A stretch of 64,000 nucleotides of DNA from Bacteroidales bacterium (GTDB lineage Bacteria > Bacteroidota > Bacteroidia > Bacteroidales > Tenuifilaceae). Positions 35,480 through 43,323 of the stretch are shown here, in pieces. Under the pieces are notes generated by a model, which made no database searches, was not told the origin of the DNA, and saw only the letters and a program-made list of their open reading frames with translations. Position 1 is the stretch's first letter. Every line of letters begins with the position of its first letter. Location of the stretch: assembly GCA_020636845.1 (NCBI GenBank), contig JACJXD010000009.1, forward strand, positions 1 to 64,000. Reading direction: 5' to 3'. The position numbers and the translations under genes were made by a program.

Positions 35480-36336
35480 TATTCTTTATTTTTTCGTTTG
35501 TGCTTAACTGTATTTATTTTTGAAGAATTAATCCCTTTAAATTCAAGAAACTCCGAAAGTTTTGTCATTTTTTTGTACACTCCCTTTTTACTGGAGTCGG
35601 GAACTTTTAAAACACCTTGATTTATCCAATATTCGTCAAATATTTTTTCTCCAAGATTGAGAAAAACCCCATTTCCATTTAAAATATCGTCAATATATTG
35701 AATACTACCAATATTAGCAGTATTTCCACTTCCTCCTTTATCGCTGGATATTTTCCATTTTTCTTCTGCAAAAAACATAAGGTCTTTTATCACAGAATTA
35801 ATTTTGTCTAAATTTGATAATTTCAAAATTTCTGTTTCATCAATATTAGTTGACAGCGCTCTAGTGTATAAAATTCCTAAACAGATATGAGCAGAATAAT
35901 CAGCATAAGGAAATTGAATATTTTTTGTACTTGTGCGTTTTCTGAAATATTCTCCATGAGAACCAAGTGTAAAGCCATTGCAGAATCCATCATAATCGTC
36001 CAAACGATAGGTGGTTTTTATATCAACGGCAAATTTTATTTTGGGATCTGCCTTACTAACAAATGATAAATCAGGATACCAATTCTGCATTTCGGCAAGT
36101 ATAATATCGTATCCATTTTTATTAGCAAATTCTTTAAACTTTGGAAAGAGTTGTATTTCAAGAATTTTCGAAATTATTTTTGTATCGGAGGAGATAGTAT
36201 AAATATTCTTTTCAATATCAATAAACCCTTTGACTTTCCAATTTCCAACATTGTCGGAAACATATTGGGTGAGTTCAGTTGCAAACTTTTTTAACTTATT
36301 CAAAAACTCTTGTTTTATGTTACTCATTTTAGTCAT
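35479..36336 (-). CDS. Type II restriction endonuclease, EcoRV-like
   Basis: A 285-residue nuclease, somewhat longer than EcoRV (245 residues), with an extra C-terminal tail rich in K. Residues match EcoRV block by block: SSDTKIISKILE (E60, equivalent to E45), NWYPDLSF (D89, equivalent to D74) and AVDIKTTYR (D105 and K107, equivalent to D90 and K92). The D-to-D spacing of 16 is identical. The base-reading R-loop GGSGNTANIGSI matches EcoRV GSGNTTNIGSI. The predicted target is therefore GATATC. The start may be 36336 or the ATG at 36327. No controller gene is seen. It overlaps the methyltransferase by one base. Confidence 0.88.
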   Translation of the reverse strand: MTKMSNIKQEFLNKLKKFATELTQYVSDNVGNWKVKGFIDIEKNIYTISSDTKIISKILEIQLFPKFKEFANKNGYDIILAEMQNWYPDLSFVSKADPKIKFAVDIKTTYRLDDYDGFCNGFTLGSHGEYFRKRTSTKNIQFPYADYSAHICLGILYTRALSTNIDETEILKLSNLDKINSVIKDLMFFAEEKWKISSDKGGSGNTANIGSIQYIDDILNGNGVFLNLGEKIFDEYWINQGVLKVPDSSKKGVYKKMTKLSEFLEFKGINSSKINTVKHKRKNKE

Positions 36337-36386
36337 TAATATTTATTGCAAGATACAAATATTTATGCTTTTATTATTGGAACTGT

Positions 36387-36395
36387 ATCTCGTTA
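36387..36395. repeat. Right copy of the 9-bp direct repeat flanking the restriction-modification pair
   Basis: ATCTCGTTA, identical to 34409-34417; see that entry. It lies about 50 bp upstream of the endonuclease start. Confidence 0.3.
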
Positions 36396-36523
36396 AAATT
36401 GTTGTTAATTTGTCAATAAATATTTCAATTTTGCTCTACATAAAAAACATTTTTAGCATTAAGGCAAGAATAAAATTCTAGACAAATAGAAACTGCGTTT
36501 GCCAACTTGCGGTATCAAAACAA

Positions 36524-37243
36524 CTAAAGGATATCCTTAATTTGAAGAAGTTGCGTAACCTCATGGGTTACCCGTTCCCTGTGCTTAATTTTAAACGGGT
36601 TAAAGTATATCTGGTCGATTCCAAACTTTCGTGCTCCTAAAATATCAACATCCAACTCGTCGCCAATCATAATGCTATCCTCCTTTCGGGCATTAACTAT
36701 GGACAAAGCCTGTCCAAAAGCACGTTTATCGGGTTTATGATAGCCCAACGCTTCGGAAGTTATAACCCTATCGAAAAAGTTATCCAAATGGCAACGCTTA
36801 AGTTTTGGCGTTTGAACCTCGCTAAATCCGTTACTAAGAACATATAAACTATAATTTGGATGCAGATATTCGAGAAGTTCCCGAGAGCCCGGAATAGTTG
36901 CCGTTTTTAACGGCATTACCTGTAAGTACTCTTCGCCAAGCGTTTTTGCCAGTTTAAGGTTAGCCTCTCCGTAATCGGACAAGGTCATTTCGAATCTTTT
37001 AAAACGAAGAATTTCCTTAGGTAACTCATTTTTACGATACTTAATCCACAGGTAATCGTTATTTTTAGTGTAGGACTTCATGAAAGCATCGAAGTTGGGA
37101 AAGATTAAATCCAACTGATGATCGAAAAAAATATCGTGCAACGCATCGGTCTTATTCTGCTCAAAATCCCAAATTGTCCTGTCAAGATCTATGAAAATAT
37201 GCTTATAAGCCTTGGAATTCCTTCTACGTAAAGTCAAAAACAT
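36524..37243 (-). CDS. HAD-family phosphatase, YjjG-type nucleotidase
   Basis: A 239-residue haloacid dehalogenase-like hydrolase. Motif I is FIDLDRTIWDFE (D-x-D-x-T), motif II VLSNGFSEVQ, motif III the K in YHKPDKRAF, and motif IV MIGDELDVDILGA. The long helical cap between motifs I and II and the W after motif I fit YjjG-type pyrimidine 5'-nucleotidases, which hydrolyse non-canonical nucleotides. That specificity is inferred. A possible promoter TACTTTTG lies 70 bp upstream. No coupling to neighbouring genes is visible. Confidence 0.85.
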   Translation of the reverse strand: MFLTLRRRNSKAYKHIFIDLDRTIWDFEQNKTDALHDIFFDHQLDLIFPNFDAFMKSYTKNNDYLWIKYRKNELPKEILRFKRFEMTLSDYGEANLKLAKTLGEEYLQVMPLKTATIPGSRELLEYLHPNYSLYVLSNGFSEVQTPKLKRCHLDNFFDRVITSEALGYHKPDKRAFGQALSIVNARKEDSIMIGDELDVDILGARKFGIDQIYFNPFKIKHRERVTHEVTQLLQIKDIL

Positions 37244-37313
37244 GCTTTGCTATAATAATGAATACAAAAAGGTTTACGAATAAGTGCAATAAAAGTTCAC
37301 CTAAATTTTGAAG

Positions 37314-37321
37314 CAAAAGTA
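37314..37321 (-). promoter_or_regulatory. Possible Bacteroidota -7 promoter element (TACTTTTG)
   Basis: TACTTTTG on the minus strand, 70 bp upstream of the HAD gene at 37243; no -33 box was found. Confidence 0.35.
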
Positions 37322-37342
37322 ACATGCCGAATCCAACATGAA

Positions 37343-38803
37343 CTATAGTTCGAAGTGCTTTTCAACATTTGTCCACAACTCTGCCGCTTCGGGATTTTTA
37401 TTACAAAACTCATTCGATTTTTTACAGTAAGTATAATCGTCTTTCCACGTTTGTCCGTTTTTGGCAATTTCCTCCAAAGCATCGGCAATGTACTCCACTT
37501 CCTGATCGGTTGTTGTAGGATGAATAGACCAACGAACCCATCCGGGTTTTTGCGAAAAATCGCCATGGCTAATCATTTCGGTAATTTTATGCGACTGCTC
37601 TTTAGATACATGAAGGAGAAAATGTCCATAAGTACCGGCACAAACGCAACCACCCCGCATTTGAATACCAAAACGCTCGCTAAGCAAGGTAACTACAAGG
37701 TTGTAATGTAAATTCTCCATGTAAAACGACAAAGCACCCGTGCGCTTAGTACAATTATCGGCCAGCACGTGCATTCCCGGAATGTTTCTTAAACGACGAA
37801 AGGCTATTTCGAACAGTTCTTCCTCGCGCTTGGCAATATTCTCAACGCCCATTTTCTCCTTAAGTTTTATTGCCAGTGATGAACGAATTGCCTGAAGGAA
37901 TCCCGGTGTTCCGCCATCTTCCCTACGTTCAATATCGTCGATATACTTATACTCGCCCCAAGGGTTAGTCCAATCCACGGTTCCTCCTCCGGGTTGATCC
38001 GGCACCCGATTCTTGTACAAATGCGAGTTAAAAATTAACACGCCCGAAGACCCCGGGCCTCCCAAAAACTTATGAGGCGAAAAGAAAATGGCATCGAGCC
38101 GTTCCTCAGGATCGGCCGGGTGCATATCGATATCGACATAAGGTGCCGATGCAGCAAAGTCAACAAAGCACAAGCCACCTACTTCGTGCATAGCGCGAGC
38201 CAACTGATGGTACGGAGTTCTAATCCCGGTAACATTGCTACAAGCAGTAAACGAACCTATTTTCATTGGTCTGTCGGCATACTGCTTTAGCGTTTTCCTA
38301 AGGTTATCGACAGAAACCAGCAAATTTTCGTCGTAATCCACCACCACAACCTCGGCAATTGTTTCGTACCAAGAAGTCTGATTGGAATGGTGCTCCATGT
38401 GAGTAACAAAAATAACCGGACGTTCCTTTGGGTTTTCAAAAACAAAACTTTTGTTCTTCAATCCTAATATTCGCTGAAACTTATTAACAGCCGATGTCAT
38501 CCCAAAACCCGAAGTAACAATAACATCGTCGGGACCAGCATTAACATGCCGTTTTATTTCCTTCAAGGCATAATGATACGCCTCGGTCATAAACTTTCCC
38601 GTATAGCTACTTTCCGTGTGCGTGTTGGCAACAACCGGACCAAACAGGTTTAACATTTTATCCTCAATGGGCCTGTACAACCTACCGCTTGCAACCCAAT
38701 CGACATAAATTAAAGGAAACTCCCCGTAAATAGTACGGTACGTTTTATCGATTCCTACTATATTCTTTCTAAACGACGAAAAATACTGTTCCAACTCGCT
38801 CAT
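37343..38803 (-). CDS. Class V aminotransferase-fold PLP enzyme
   Basis: A 486-residue pyridoxal-phosphate protein of the cysteine desulfurase/class V aminotransferase superfamily. The PLP lysine is in FFSPHKFLGGPGSSGVLIF near residue 243. An aspartate before it (CFVDFAASAPY) would bind the PLP ring nitrogen. The histidine-rich stretch VVANTHTESSYTGKF and a C-terminal RGGCVCAGTYGHFLL with two cysteines are distinctive. It is longer than SufS or IscS (about 400), and no Suf genes are nearby, so its reaction is uncertain. The HSDR_N gene ends 17 bp away upstream on the same strand. Confidence 0.82.
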   Translation of the reverse strand: MSELEQYFSSFRKNIVGIDKTYRTIYGEFPLIYVDWVASGRLYRPIEDKMLNLFGPVVANTHTESSYTGKFMTEAYHYALKEIKRHVNAGPDDVIVTSGFGMTSAVNKFQRILGLKNKSFVFENPKERPVIFVTHMEHHSNQTSWYETIAEVVVVDYDENLLVSVDNLRKTLKQYADRPMKIGSFTACSNVTGIRTPYHQLARAMHEVGGLCFVDFAASAPYVDIDMHPADPEERLDAIFFSPHKFLGGPGSSGVLIFNSHLYKNRVPDQPGGGTVDWTNPWGEYKYIDDIERREDGGTPGFLQAIRSSLAIKLKEKMGVENIAKREEELFEIAFRRLRNIPGMHVLADNCTKRTGALSFYMENLHYNLVVTLLSERFGIQMRGGCVCAGTYGHFLLHVSKEQSHKITEMISHGDFSQKPGWVRWSIHPTTTDQEVEYIADALEEIAKNGQTWKDDYTYCKKSNEFCNKNPEAAELWTNVEKHFEL

Positions 38804-38819
38804 ATACTTACTTTTTATG

Positions 38820-39296
38820 TTATTCTATACCATTTATCATCTGGTTATAATCGGGAATTTGCTCAAGTTGTCTAAACTCCTTTTTATTCCAGTCTATTGC
38901 AAAAGCATAATGAACCAACCCATTTGTAACCGCCAAAAACGGCGATTTAAAAAAACTGTTGTAACGCGCAACCTGCTCTACCGTTTTAGCACCGACTTCA
39001 ACATCGGGAGCCTTACATTCTACAACCAGCAATGGTTCTCCATTCCGATTAAAGACTACTACATCGGCCCGATGGTTTACTCCGTTTACCGAAAAAGACA
39101 CTTCTACACTCATCAACCCTTTGGGAACACCCTTATAGGTAAAAAAATAACTTATAAGATGTTGCCGAACCCACTCCTCCGGAGTTAAAGGCACATACTT
39201 TTGCCGGATTGGGTCCAGAATAAAATTCTTTGCGTCCAACCTTTTAAATCTGGCAGAATATGCCGGAAAGTTCAATTTAGGTAAGTTCAATTCCAT
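38820..39296 (-). CDS. Orphan HsdR N-terminal-like (HSDR_N) nuclease-fold protein
   Basis: A 158-residue protein if it starts at MELNLPKLNFP (39296). A longer start at 39329 is excluded because the promoter TACTTTTG (39304-39311) lies between the two. The PD-(D/E)xK core is visible: D78 in HRADVVVF, then E93 and K95 in VVECKAP, as in the N-terminal domain of type I restriction R subunits. Helicase, methylase and specificity parts are absent, so this is not a restriction system. The same small protein is widespread in Bacteroidota beside DNA polymerase III delta, as here, hinting at a role in DNA maintenance. Confidence 0.8.
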   Translation of the reverse strand: MELNLPKLNFPAYSARFKRLDAKNFILDPIRQKYVPLTPEEWVRQHLISYFFTYKGVPKGLMSVEVSFSVNGVNHRADVVVFNRNGEPLLVVECKAPDVEVGAKTVEQVARYNSFFKSPFLAVTNGLVHYAFAIDWNKKEFRQLEQIPDYNQMINGIE

Positions 39297-39303
39297 TAGT
39301 TGA

Positions 39304-39311
39304 CAAAAGTA
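39304..39311 (-). promoter_or_regulatory. Bacteroidota -7 promoter element (TACTTTTG)
   Basis: TACTTTTG on the minus strand, 7 bp upstream of the ATG at 39296, implying a nearly leaderless mRNA for the HSDR_N gene. Confidence 0.45.
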
Positions 39312-39419
39312 TAAATTCCCCCGAAACATTATACTACAACTTTATTGCTTAAGCAATAGTATCCCCTATAGGATATTATTTTCCTAAAACAACAACAAAT
39401 TATGTTTAAAAACACTATT

Positions 39420-39448
39420 TTTGATTAAAGCAATAAGGTGTATCTTTG
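39420..39448 (+). promoter_or_regulatory. Full Bacteroidota promoter (TTTG-N17-TATCTTTG)
   Basis: TTTG at 39420-39423 and TATCTTTG at 39441-39448 are 17 bp apart. This is one of the two best promoter matches in the window. The leader to the ATG at 39601 would be about 145 bases. Confidence 0.65.
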
Positions 39449-39600
39449 CGCCAATTTTATCCAAAATGTTACGTTCTTTTTTCTTTTTCAAAATTTCCAG
39501 AATACCAATCGGGTTAAAATTGAAAAACTATTCATCCTCGGGAATAGCATTGCAGGATAAACACATTAGATGAATATGTCGAAAAATAAAAATAACTATT

Positions 39601-40368
39601 ATGAAAACTAAACAAGAAATTGTAGAAAACTGGCTGCCTCGATACACCGGACAAAAACTAGAAGATTTTGGAACACACATTTTACTAACCAATTTTAGGG
39701 GCTACCTTGAATTCTTTGCGGAACGCTTTAACGTTGAAATTGTAAACCCTAATGCCAATATGCCCTGTGCCACGGCCAACGGAATTACAATGATTGATTT
39801 TGGGATGGGAAGCCCCAATGCTGCAACTATAATGGATTTGCTAAGTGCAGTTAAACCCAAAGCTGTTCTTTTTCTTGGGAAATGCGGTGGTTTAAAGAAA
39901 AAAAATAACGTTGGCGATTTTATTCTTCCTATTGCAGCCATTAGGCACGAAGGAACTTCGAACGACTACCTTCCTGCAGAAGTTCCTGCCCTACCGGCAT
40001 TTACCCTACAACGCGTAATTTCGTCCACCATAAGAAACCACAACAGGGATTACTGGACAGGCACCGTTGTTACAGCCAACCGCAGAGTTTGGGAATACGA
40101 CGAAGAATTTAAGGAATACTTACGCCGTACCAGAGCAATGGCCATGGATATGGAAACTGCAACAATTTTTACCGTTGGCTTCTACAACGAAATTCCTTCG
40201 GGAGCGTTATTACTGGTAACCGACCAGCCTATGATTTCGGAAGGTGTAAAAACCAGCGCAAGCGACCAAAAGAATGTAAACTTTGTTGAAGACCAAATTT
40301 TAATTGGTATTGAATCGCTTACTCGCTTAATTAATAACAGTCAATCCGTAAAACACTTACGTTTCTAA
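39601..40368 (+). CDS. amn: AMP nucleosidase
   Basis: Cleaves AMP to adenine and ribose 5-phosphate. 255 residues, the short form common in Bacteroidota that lacks the N-terminal domain of the enterobacterial enzyme. The phosphorylase fold is shown by ITMIDFGMGSPNAATIMDLL, VLFLGKCGGLKKKNNVGDFILP and the substrate-binding AMAMDMETATIFTVGF. DQPMISEG near the end is typical. holA begins 3 bp after the stop codon, so they share an operon. Confidence 0.88.
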   Translation: MKTKQEIVENWLPRYTGQKLEDFGTHILLTNFRGYLEFFAERFNVEIVNPNANMPCATANGITMIDFGMGSPNAATIMDLLSAVKPKAVLFLGKCGGLKKKNNVGDFILPIAAIRHEGTSNDYLPAEVPALPAFTLQRVISSTIRNHNRDYWTGTVVTANRRVWEYDEEFKEYLRRTRAMAMDMETATIFTVGFYNEIPSGALLLVTDQPMISEGVKTSASDQKNVNFVEDQILIGIESLTRLINNSQSVKHLRF

Positions 40369-40371
40369 ACA

Positions 40372-41406
40372 ATGGCAAAAAAAAGCACACTGGACAGCTT
40401 TAACCAAATAATTGAGGAACTTAAAAATAAGATATTTAAGCCCATCTACTTTCTTATTGGAGATGAGGCTTACTATATTGACAAAATATCCGATTTTATT
40501 GCTGAAAATGTGCTTAACGAAACCGATAAGGCATTTAATCAAACCATTGTTTACGGCCGCGACGTCTCGATTGCCGATATAATAAATAATTCGCGACGCT
40601 TCCCAATGACGGCAAACAACCAAGTGGTTATTGTTAAGGAAGCACAAAACGTAAAGAATTTATCCGAACTTGAAATCTACTTAAAAGCACCGCAGCCCAC
40701 AACGTTGTTGGTGATTTGCTATAAGGAAGATTCCGGGAAAAAAGCAGGATCGAAAATCACCTCGATGGGATCACAAATTCGCCAAAAAGGCGTTTACTTC
40801 GAATCGAAAAGGTTATACGATTATCAGATTCCCGACTGGATAGTTCTTTACCTTAGTCAAAAAAACATCAAAATTGATGTACACGCGGCCACACTGCTTA
40901 CCGAATACCTCGGAAACGACCTAAGTAAGATTGCCAACGAACTTGAAAAGTTAATAATAACTCTTCCCGAAGGAAATCCCGTGATTACCGCACAAAATGT
41001 GGAAAAAAACATTGGAATAAGTAAGGAGTTTAACCGTTTTGAACTTACCAAAGCCCTGGGCGAAAAAGACTCGCTAAAAGCATTCCGCATTGCCGACTAC
41101 TTTGCACATAATCCAAATTCCAACCCATACGTGTTAACCATTTCGGCTATTCACCAATACTTCCTAAAGATTTTCAAATTTCACTACCTTCGGGATAAAG
41201 GTAAAGATGCCGTTGCAAAGGAGTTTAGAGTACACCCGTTTTTTGTTAACGAGTACATTAATGCGGCCAAGCGATATCCTCCAAAAAAATGCTTTGTAAT
41301 TTTGGGATTACTTCGCGAATACGACATGAGGGGAAAAGGCGTAAATAACAACTCTACCGATCACGGAGAATTGCTTCGTGAACTAATTTTTAAAATACTA
41401 AACTGA
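40372..41406 (+). CDS. holA: DNA polymerase III subunit delta
   Basis: Clamp-loader subunit that opens the beta sliding clamp. 344 residues, usual length. The N-terminal region has FKPIYFLIGDEAYYIDKISDFI, then VVIVKEAQNVKNLSELEIYL. The middle has LGNDLSKIANELEKLII and the C-terminal collar domain has NPYVLTISAIHQYFLKIFKFHYL. It follows amn by 3 bp and precedes the rhomboid gene by 2 bp. This is a conserved Bacteroidota neighbourhood, with the HSDR_N gene divergent upstream. Confidence 0.9.
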   Translation: MAKKSTLDSFNQIIEELKNKIFKPIYFLIGDEAYYIDKISDFIAENVLNETDKAFNQTIVYGRDVSIADIINNSRRFPMTANNQVVIVKEAQNVKNLSELEIYLKAPQPTTLLVICYKEDSGKKAGSKITSMGSQIRQKGVYFESKRLYDYQIPDWIVLYLSQKNIKIDVHAATLLTEYLGNDLSKIANELEKLIITLPEGNPVITAQNVEKNIGISKEFNRFELTKALGEKDSLKAFRIADYFAHNPNSNPYVLTISAIHQYFLKIFKFHYLRDKGKDAVAKEFRVHPFFVNEYINAAKRYPPKKCFVILGLLREYDMRGKGVNNNSTDHGELLRELIFKILN

Positions 41407-41408
41407 CC

Positions 41409-42026
41409 ATGACTATTTTTATTGTTGCAATTACAGCCATAGTGTCGTTTGCTGCATTCAACAATAACTCGTTAATGCAAAGGTTACTGCTTAGTCCCTA
41501 TCTTGTTTTCAAAAACAAGCAATGGTATCGACTGGTTAGCCACGTTTTTGTGCATGTCGATTTTATGCACTTACTGGTTAACATGATTGTGTTTCTCTCA
41601 TTTGGACTGGCAGCCGAAAATATCCTAGGACAACTAAAAGGAGCGGGAATTATAAGTAGCACAACTCTTCATTTCCTTATTCTTTACTTTGGAGGTGCGG
41701 TTATATCCACGTTAACCACACTCAGAAAGCACAAGGACGATTACTACTATCAAAGTGTAGGAGCATCGGGCGCAGTATCGGGAGTTATAATGTTTTGCAT
41801 TTTTTTTAACCCACTCGACAAATTATACTTCATGGCATTTTTGCCAATACCCGGGATAGTATTTGCCATAGCATACCTTATATATTCGCAGTATATGCGA
41901 AAAAAGGGAACCGATAACATTAACCACGACGCACACTTTGCCGGCGCCGTTTTCGGCTTTGTTTATCCTATACTTATCGATCCCAAACTATTCCTTTTCT
42001 TTTTAAGGCAAATCGGGCTGATGTAA
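41409..42026 (+). CDS. Rhomboid family intramembrane serine protease
   Basis: A 205-residue polytopic membrane protein. The catalytic serine is in SVGASGAVSGVI (GxSG) near residue 120; the partner histidine lies in NHDAHFAGAVFGF near residue 177. The family motif HVFVHVDFMHLLVNMIVF, with its histidines and asparagine, is at about 48. About six membrane helices are predicted, as in the core rhomboid fold. The substrate is unknown. It sits in a tight operon with holA and the Nudix gene. Confidence 0.88.
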   Translation: MTIFIVAITAIVSFAAFNNNSLMQRLLLSPYLVFKNKQWYRLVSHVFVHVDFMHLLVNMIVFLSFGLAAENILGQLKGAGIISSTTLHFLILYFGGAVISTLTTLRKHKDDYYYQSVGASGAVSGVIMFCIFFNPLDKLYFMAFLPIPGIVFAIAYLIYSQYMRKKGTDNINHDAHFAGAVFGFVYPILIDPKLFLFFLRQIGLM

Positions 42027-42032
42027 CACAAC

Positions 42033-42464
42033 ATGCAAGCAAAAGTAACCATACTTGACGCATCGTTAGCAGTAAACCAAACCTTAGTCTCCATCATGGC
42101 AAAAGCCAATAATGGGTGGATTTGGGTGATGAACAAATCTCGAGATTCTTGGGAACTTCCCGGAGGGCACATTGAAAAAGGGGAAACACCCATTGATGCT
42201 GCCAAACGGGAACTTTATGAGGAAACCGGAGCCGTAAATTTTTCCATTCACCCCCTTTTTAACTACACAATAGAATCGGATTTGGGAATCAGCGTTGGAA
42301 AAATCTTCTTTGCCAAAATCAAAGAGTTAGGAGAACTGCCCCCTTTTGAAATTAAAAAAATTGATTTCTTTGATTATCCGCCTCAAAAGTTGACATACCA
42401 AAACTTACAGGTTGATCTTTACCAAAAAGCCCTTAACTTTCCAAAACTTATTGAACTGCTGTAA
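42033..42464 (+). CDS. Nudix hydrolase
   Basis: A 143-residue pyrophosphohydrolase. The Nudix box is GGHIEKGETPIDAAKRELYEETGAV near residue 50, with all key residues (G-x5-E-x7-REL-x-EE-x-G). It is preceded by WIWVMNKSRDSWELPGG. The substrate cannot be predicted; a nucleotide or sugar-nucleotide is likely. It lies 6 bp after rhomboid and 1 bp before the class IV aminotransferase. Confidence 0.88.
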   Translation: MQAKVTILDASLAVNQTLVSIMAKANNGWIWVMNKSRDSWELPGGHIEKGETPIDAAKRELYEETGAVNFSIHPLFNYTIESDLGISVGKIFFAKIKELGELPPFEIKKIDFFDYPPQKLTYQNLQVDLYQKALNFPKLIELL

Positions 42465-42465
42465 T

Positions 42466-43323
42466 ATGTCCGTTAAAAAAAACGTATGGATTAATGGTCA
42501 ATTTCTGGATAGTGCATATCCCGTGCTACCAATAAATAATAGAGCATTCCAATACGGCGACGGACTTTACGAAACAATTCACGCATTCGGGACAGAACCC
42601 AAGCATCTTGAAAAACACCTTAAACGAATAAAAAAAGGAATGCAAATACTCGAGATTGAAGAGCCCGGCATTCTTAACGAGGATTATATTTTTAAGACAA
42701 TTGAAAAGTTACTCAACAAGAATCGATATTTTAACAGCACGCAGGTTAGGTTAACCGTTTTTCGGAAAGCAACATCACCAACACACCTAAAATCCGAAGC
42801 TGAAATTGTCATTGAGGCCGAACCCTTAAACTATAAGTTTTACAAGTACAACGAAACAGGTTTGCAGGTTAACGTTTACTCCGAAATAAAGAAACCGGTT
42901 AACATGCTTTCGATAGTTAAAAGTTGTAACTCTCTGCTACAGGTTAAGGCAGAACTCTACAGCAAAGTCAACAACCTGGACGACTGCATAATCATAAACG
43001 AATTCGACCGAATTGTCGAAACAATACGCTCCAACATTTTTGTCGTAAAGGAAAATAACCTATTTACCCCATCTCTTGCCGAAGGGTGCATTCCCGGAGT
43101 TATGCGCGAAATTGTTTGCGAAACGGCTCCTGAACTTGGGCTGAAAGTAAACAGCCAAGTAGCAGTTACTCCTAAGGCACTTAAAAATTCCGATGAAGTT
43201 TTTATTGCCAACGACATTGAAGGAATAAAATGGATTTTAGGAATTGGCGACAAACGTTACTTCAACACTTGGAGCAAAAAACTTAGCGAAGCTATAAATA
43301 AAAGTACATTTGGATTAGTTTAG
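42466..43323 (+). CDS. Class IV aminotransferase-fold PLP enzyme
   Basis: The ATG at 42466 gives 285 residues (MSVKKNVWINGQFLDSAY), starting one base after the Nudix stop codon; a longer frame inside the Nudix gene is rejected. The motif AFQYGDGLYETIHAFG near residue 26, the PLP lysine in MLSIVKSCNSLLQVKAE near 150 and the glutamate loop RIVETIRSNIFVV near 184 place it in the branched-chain aminotransferase / aminodeoxychorismate lyase / D-amino-acid aminotransferase family. The member cannot be decided from sequence alone. Its 3' end overlaps that of yqgE by 9 bp (convergent). Confidence 0.83.
   Translation: MSVKKNVWINGQFLDSAYPVLPINNRAFQYGDGLYETIHAFGTEPKHLEKHLKRIKKGMQILEIEEPGILNEDYIFKTIEKLLNKNRYFNSTQVRLTVFRKATSPTHLKSEAEIVIEAEPLNYKFYKYNETGLQVNVYSEIKKPVNMLSIVKSCNSLLQVKAELYSKVNNLDDCIIINEFDRIVETIRSNIFVVKENNLFTPSLAEGCIPGVMREIVCETAPELGLKVNSQVAVTPKALKNSDEVFIANDIEGIKWILGIGDKRYFNTWSKKLSEAINKSTFGLV

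Larger units (their letters stand above)
39297..39600. other. 304-bp divergent promoter region with a long leader before AMP nucleosidase
   Basis: Holds TACTTTTG for the HSDR_N gene and a full promoter for AMP nucleosidase. The leader from about 39455 to 39600 contains a possible short ORF (39466-39573, 35 codons) and a weak hairpin CTATTC/GAATAG (39528-39547). No riboswitch was recognised. Confidence 0.5.

Noticed and set aside
37343..38803. Class V aminotransferase-fold protein as SufS or IscS cysteine desulfurase
   Set aside because: It is about 80 residues too long and no Suf or Isc partners are next to it; the family member is left open.
38820..39296. HSDR_N protein as part of a type I restriction system
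   Set aside because: No helicase, HsdM or HsdS gene is nearby, and this small protein is a known single-gene family next to holA in Bacteroidota.
42412..42465. Class IV aminotransferase start inside the Nudix gene
   Set aside because: The family N-terminus begins at the ATG at 42466; the extension is out-of-frame Nudix coding sequence.
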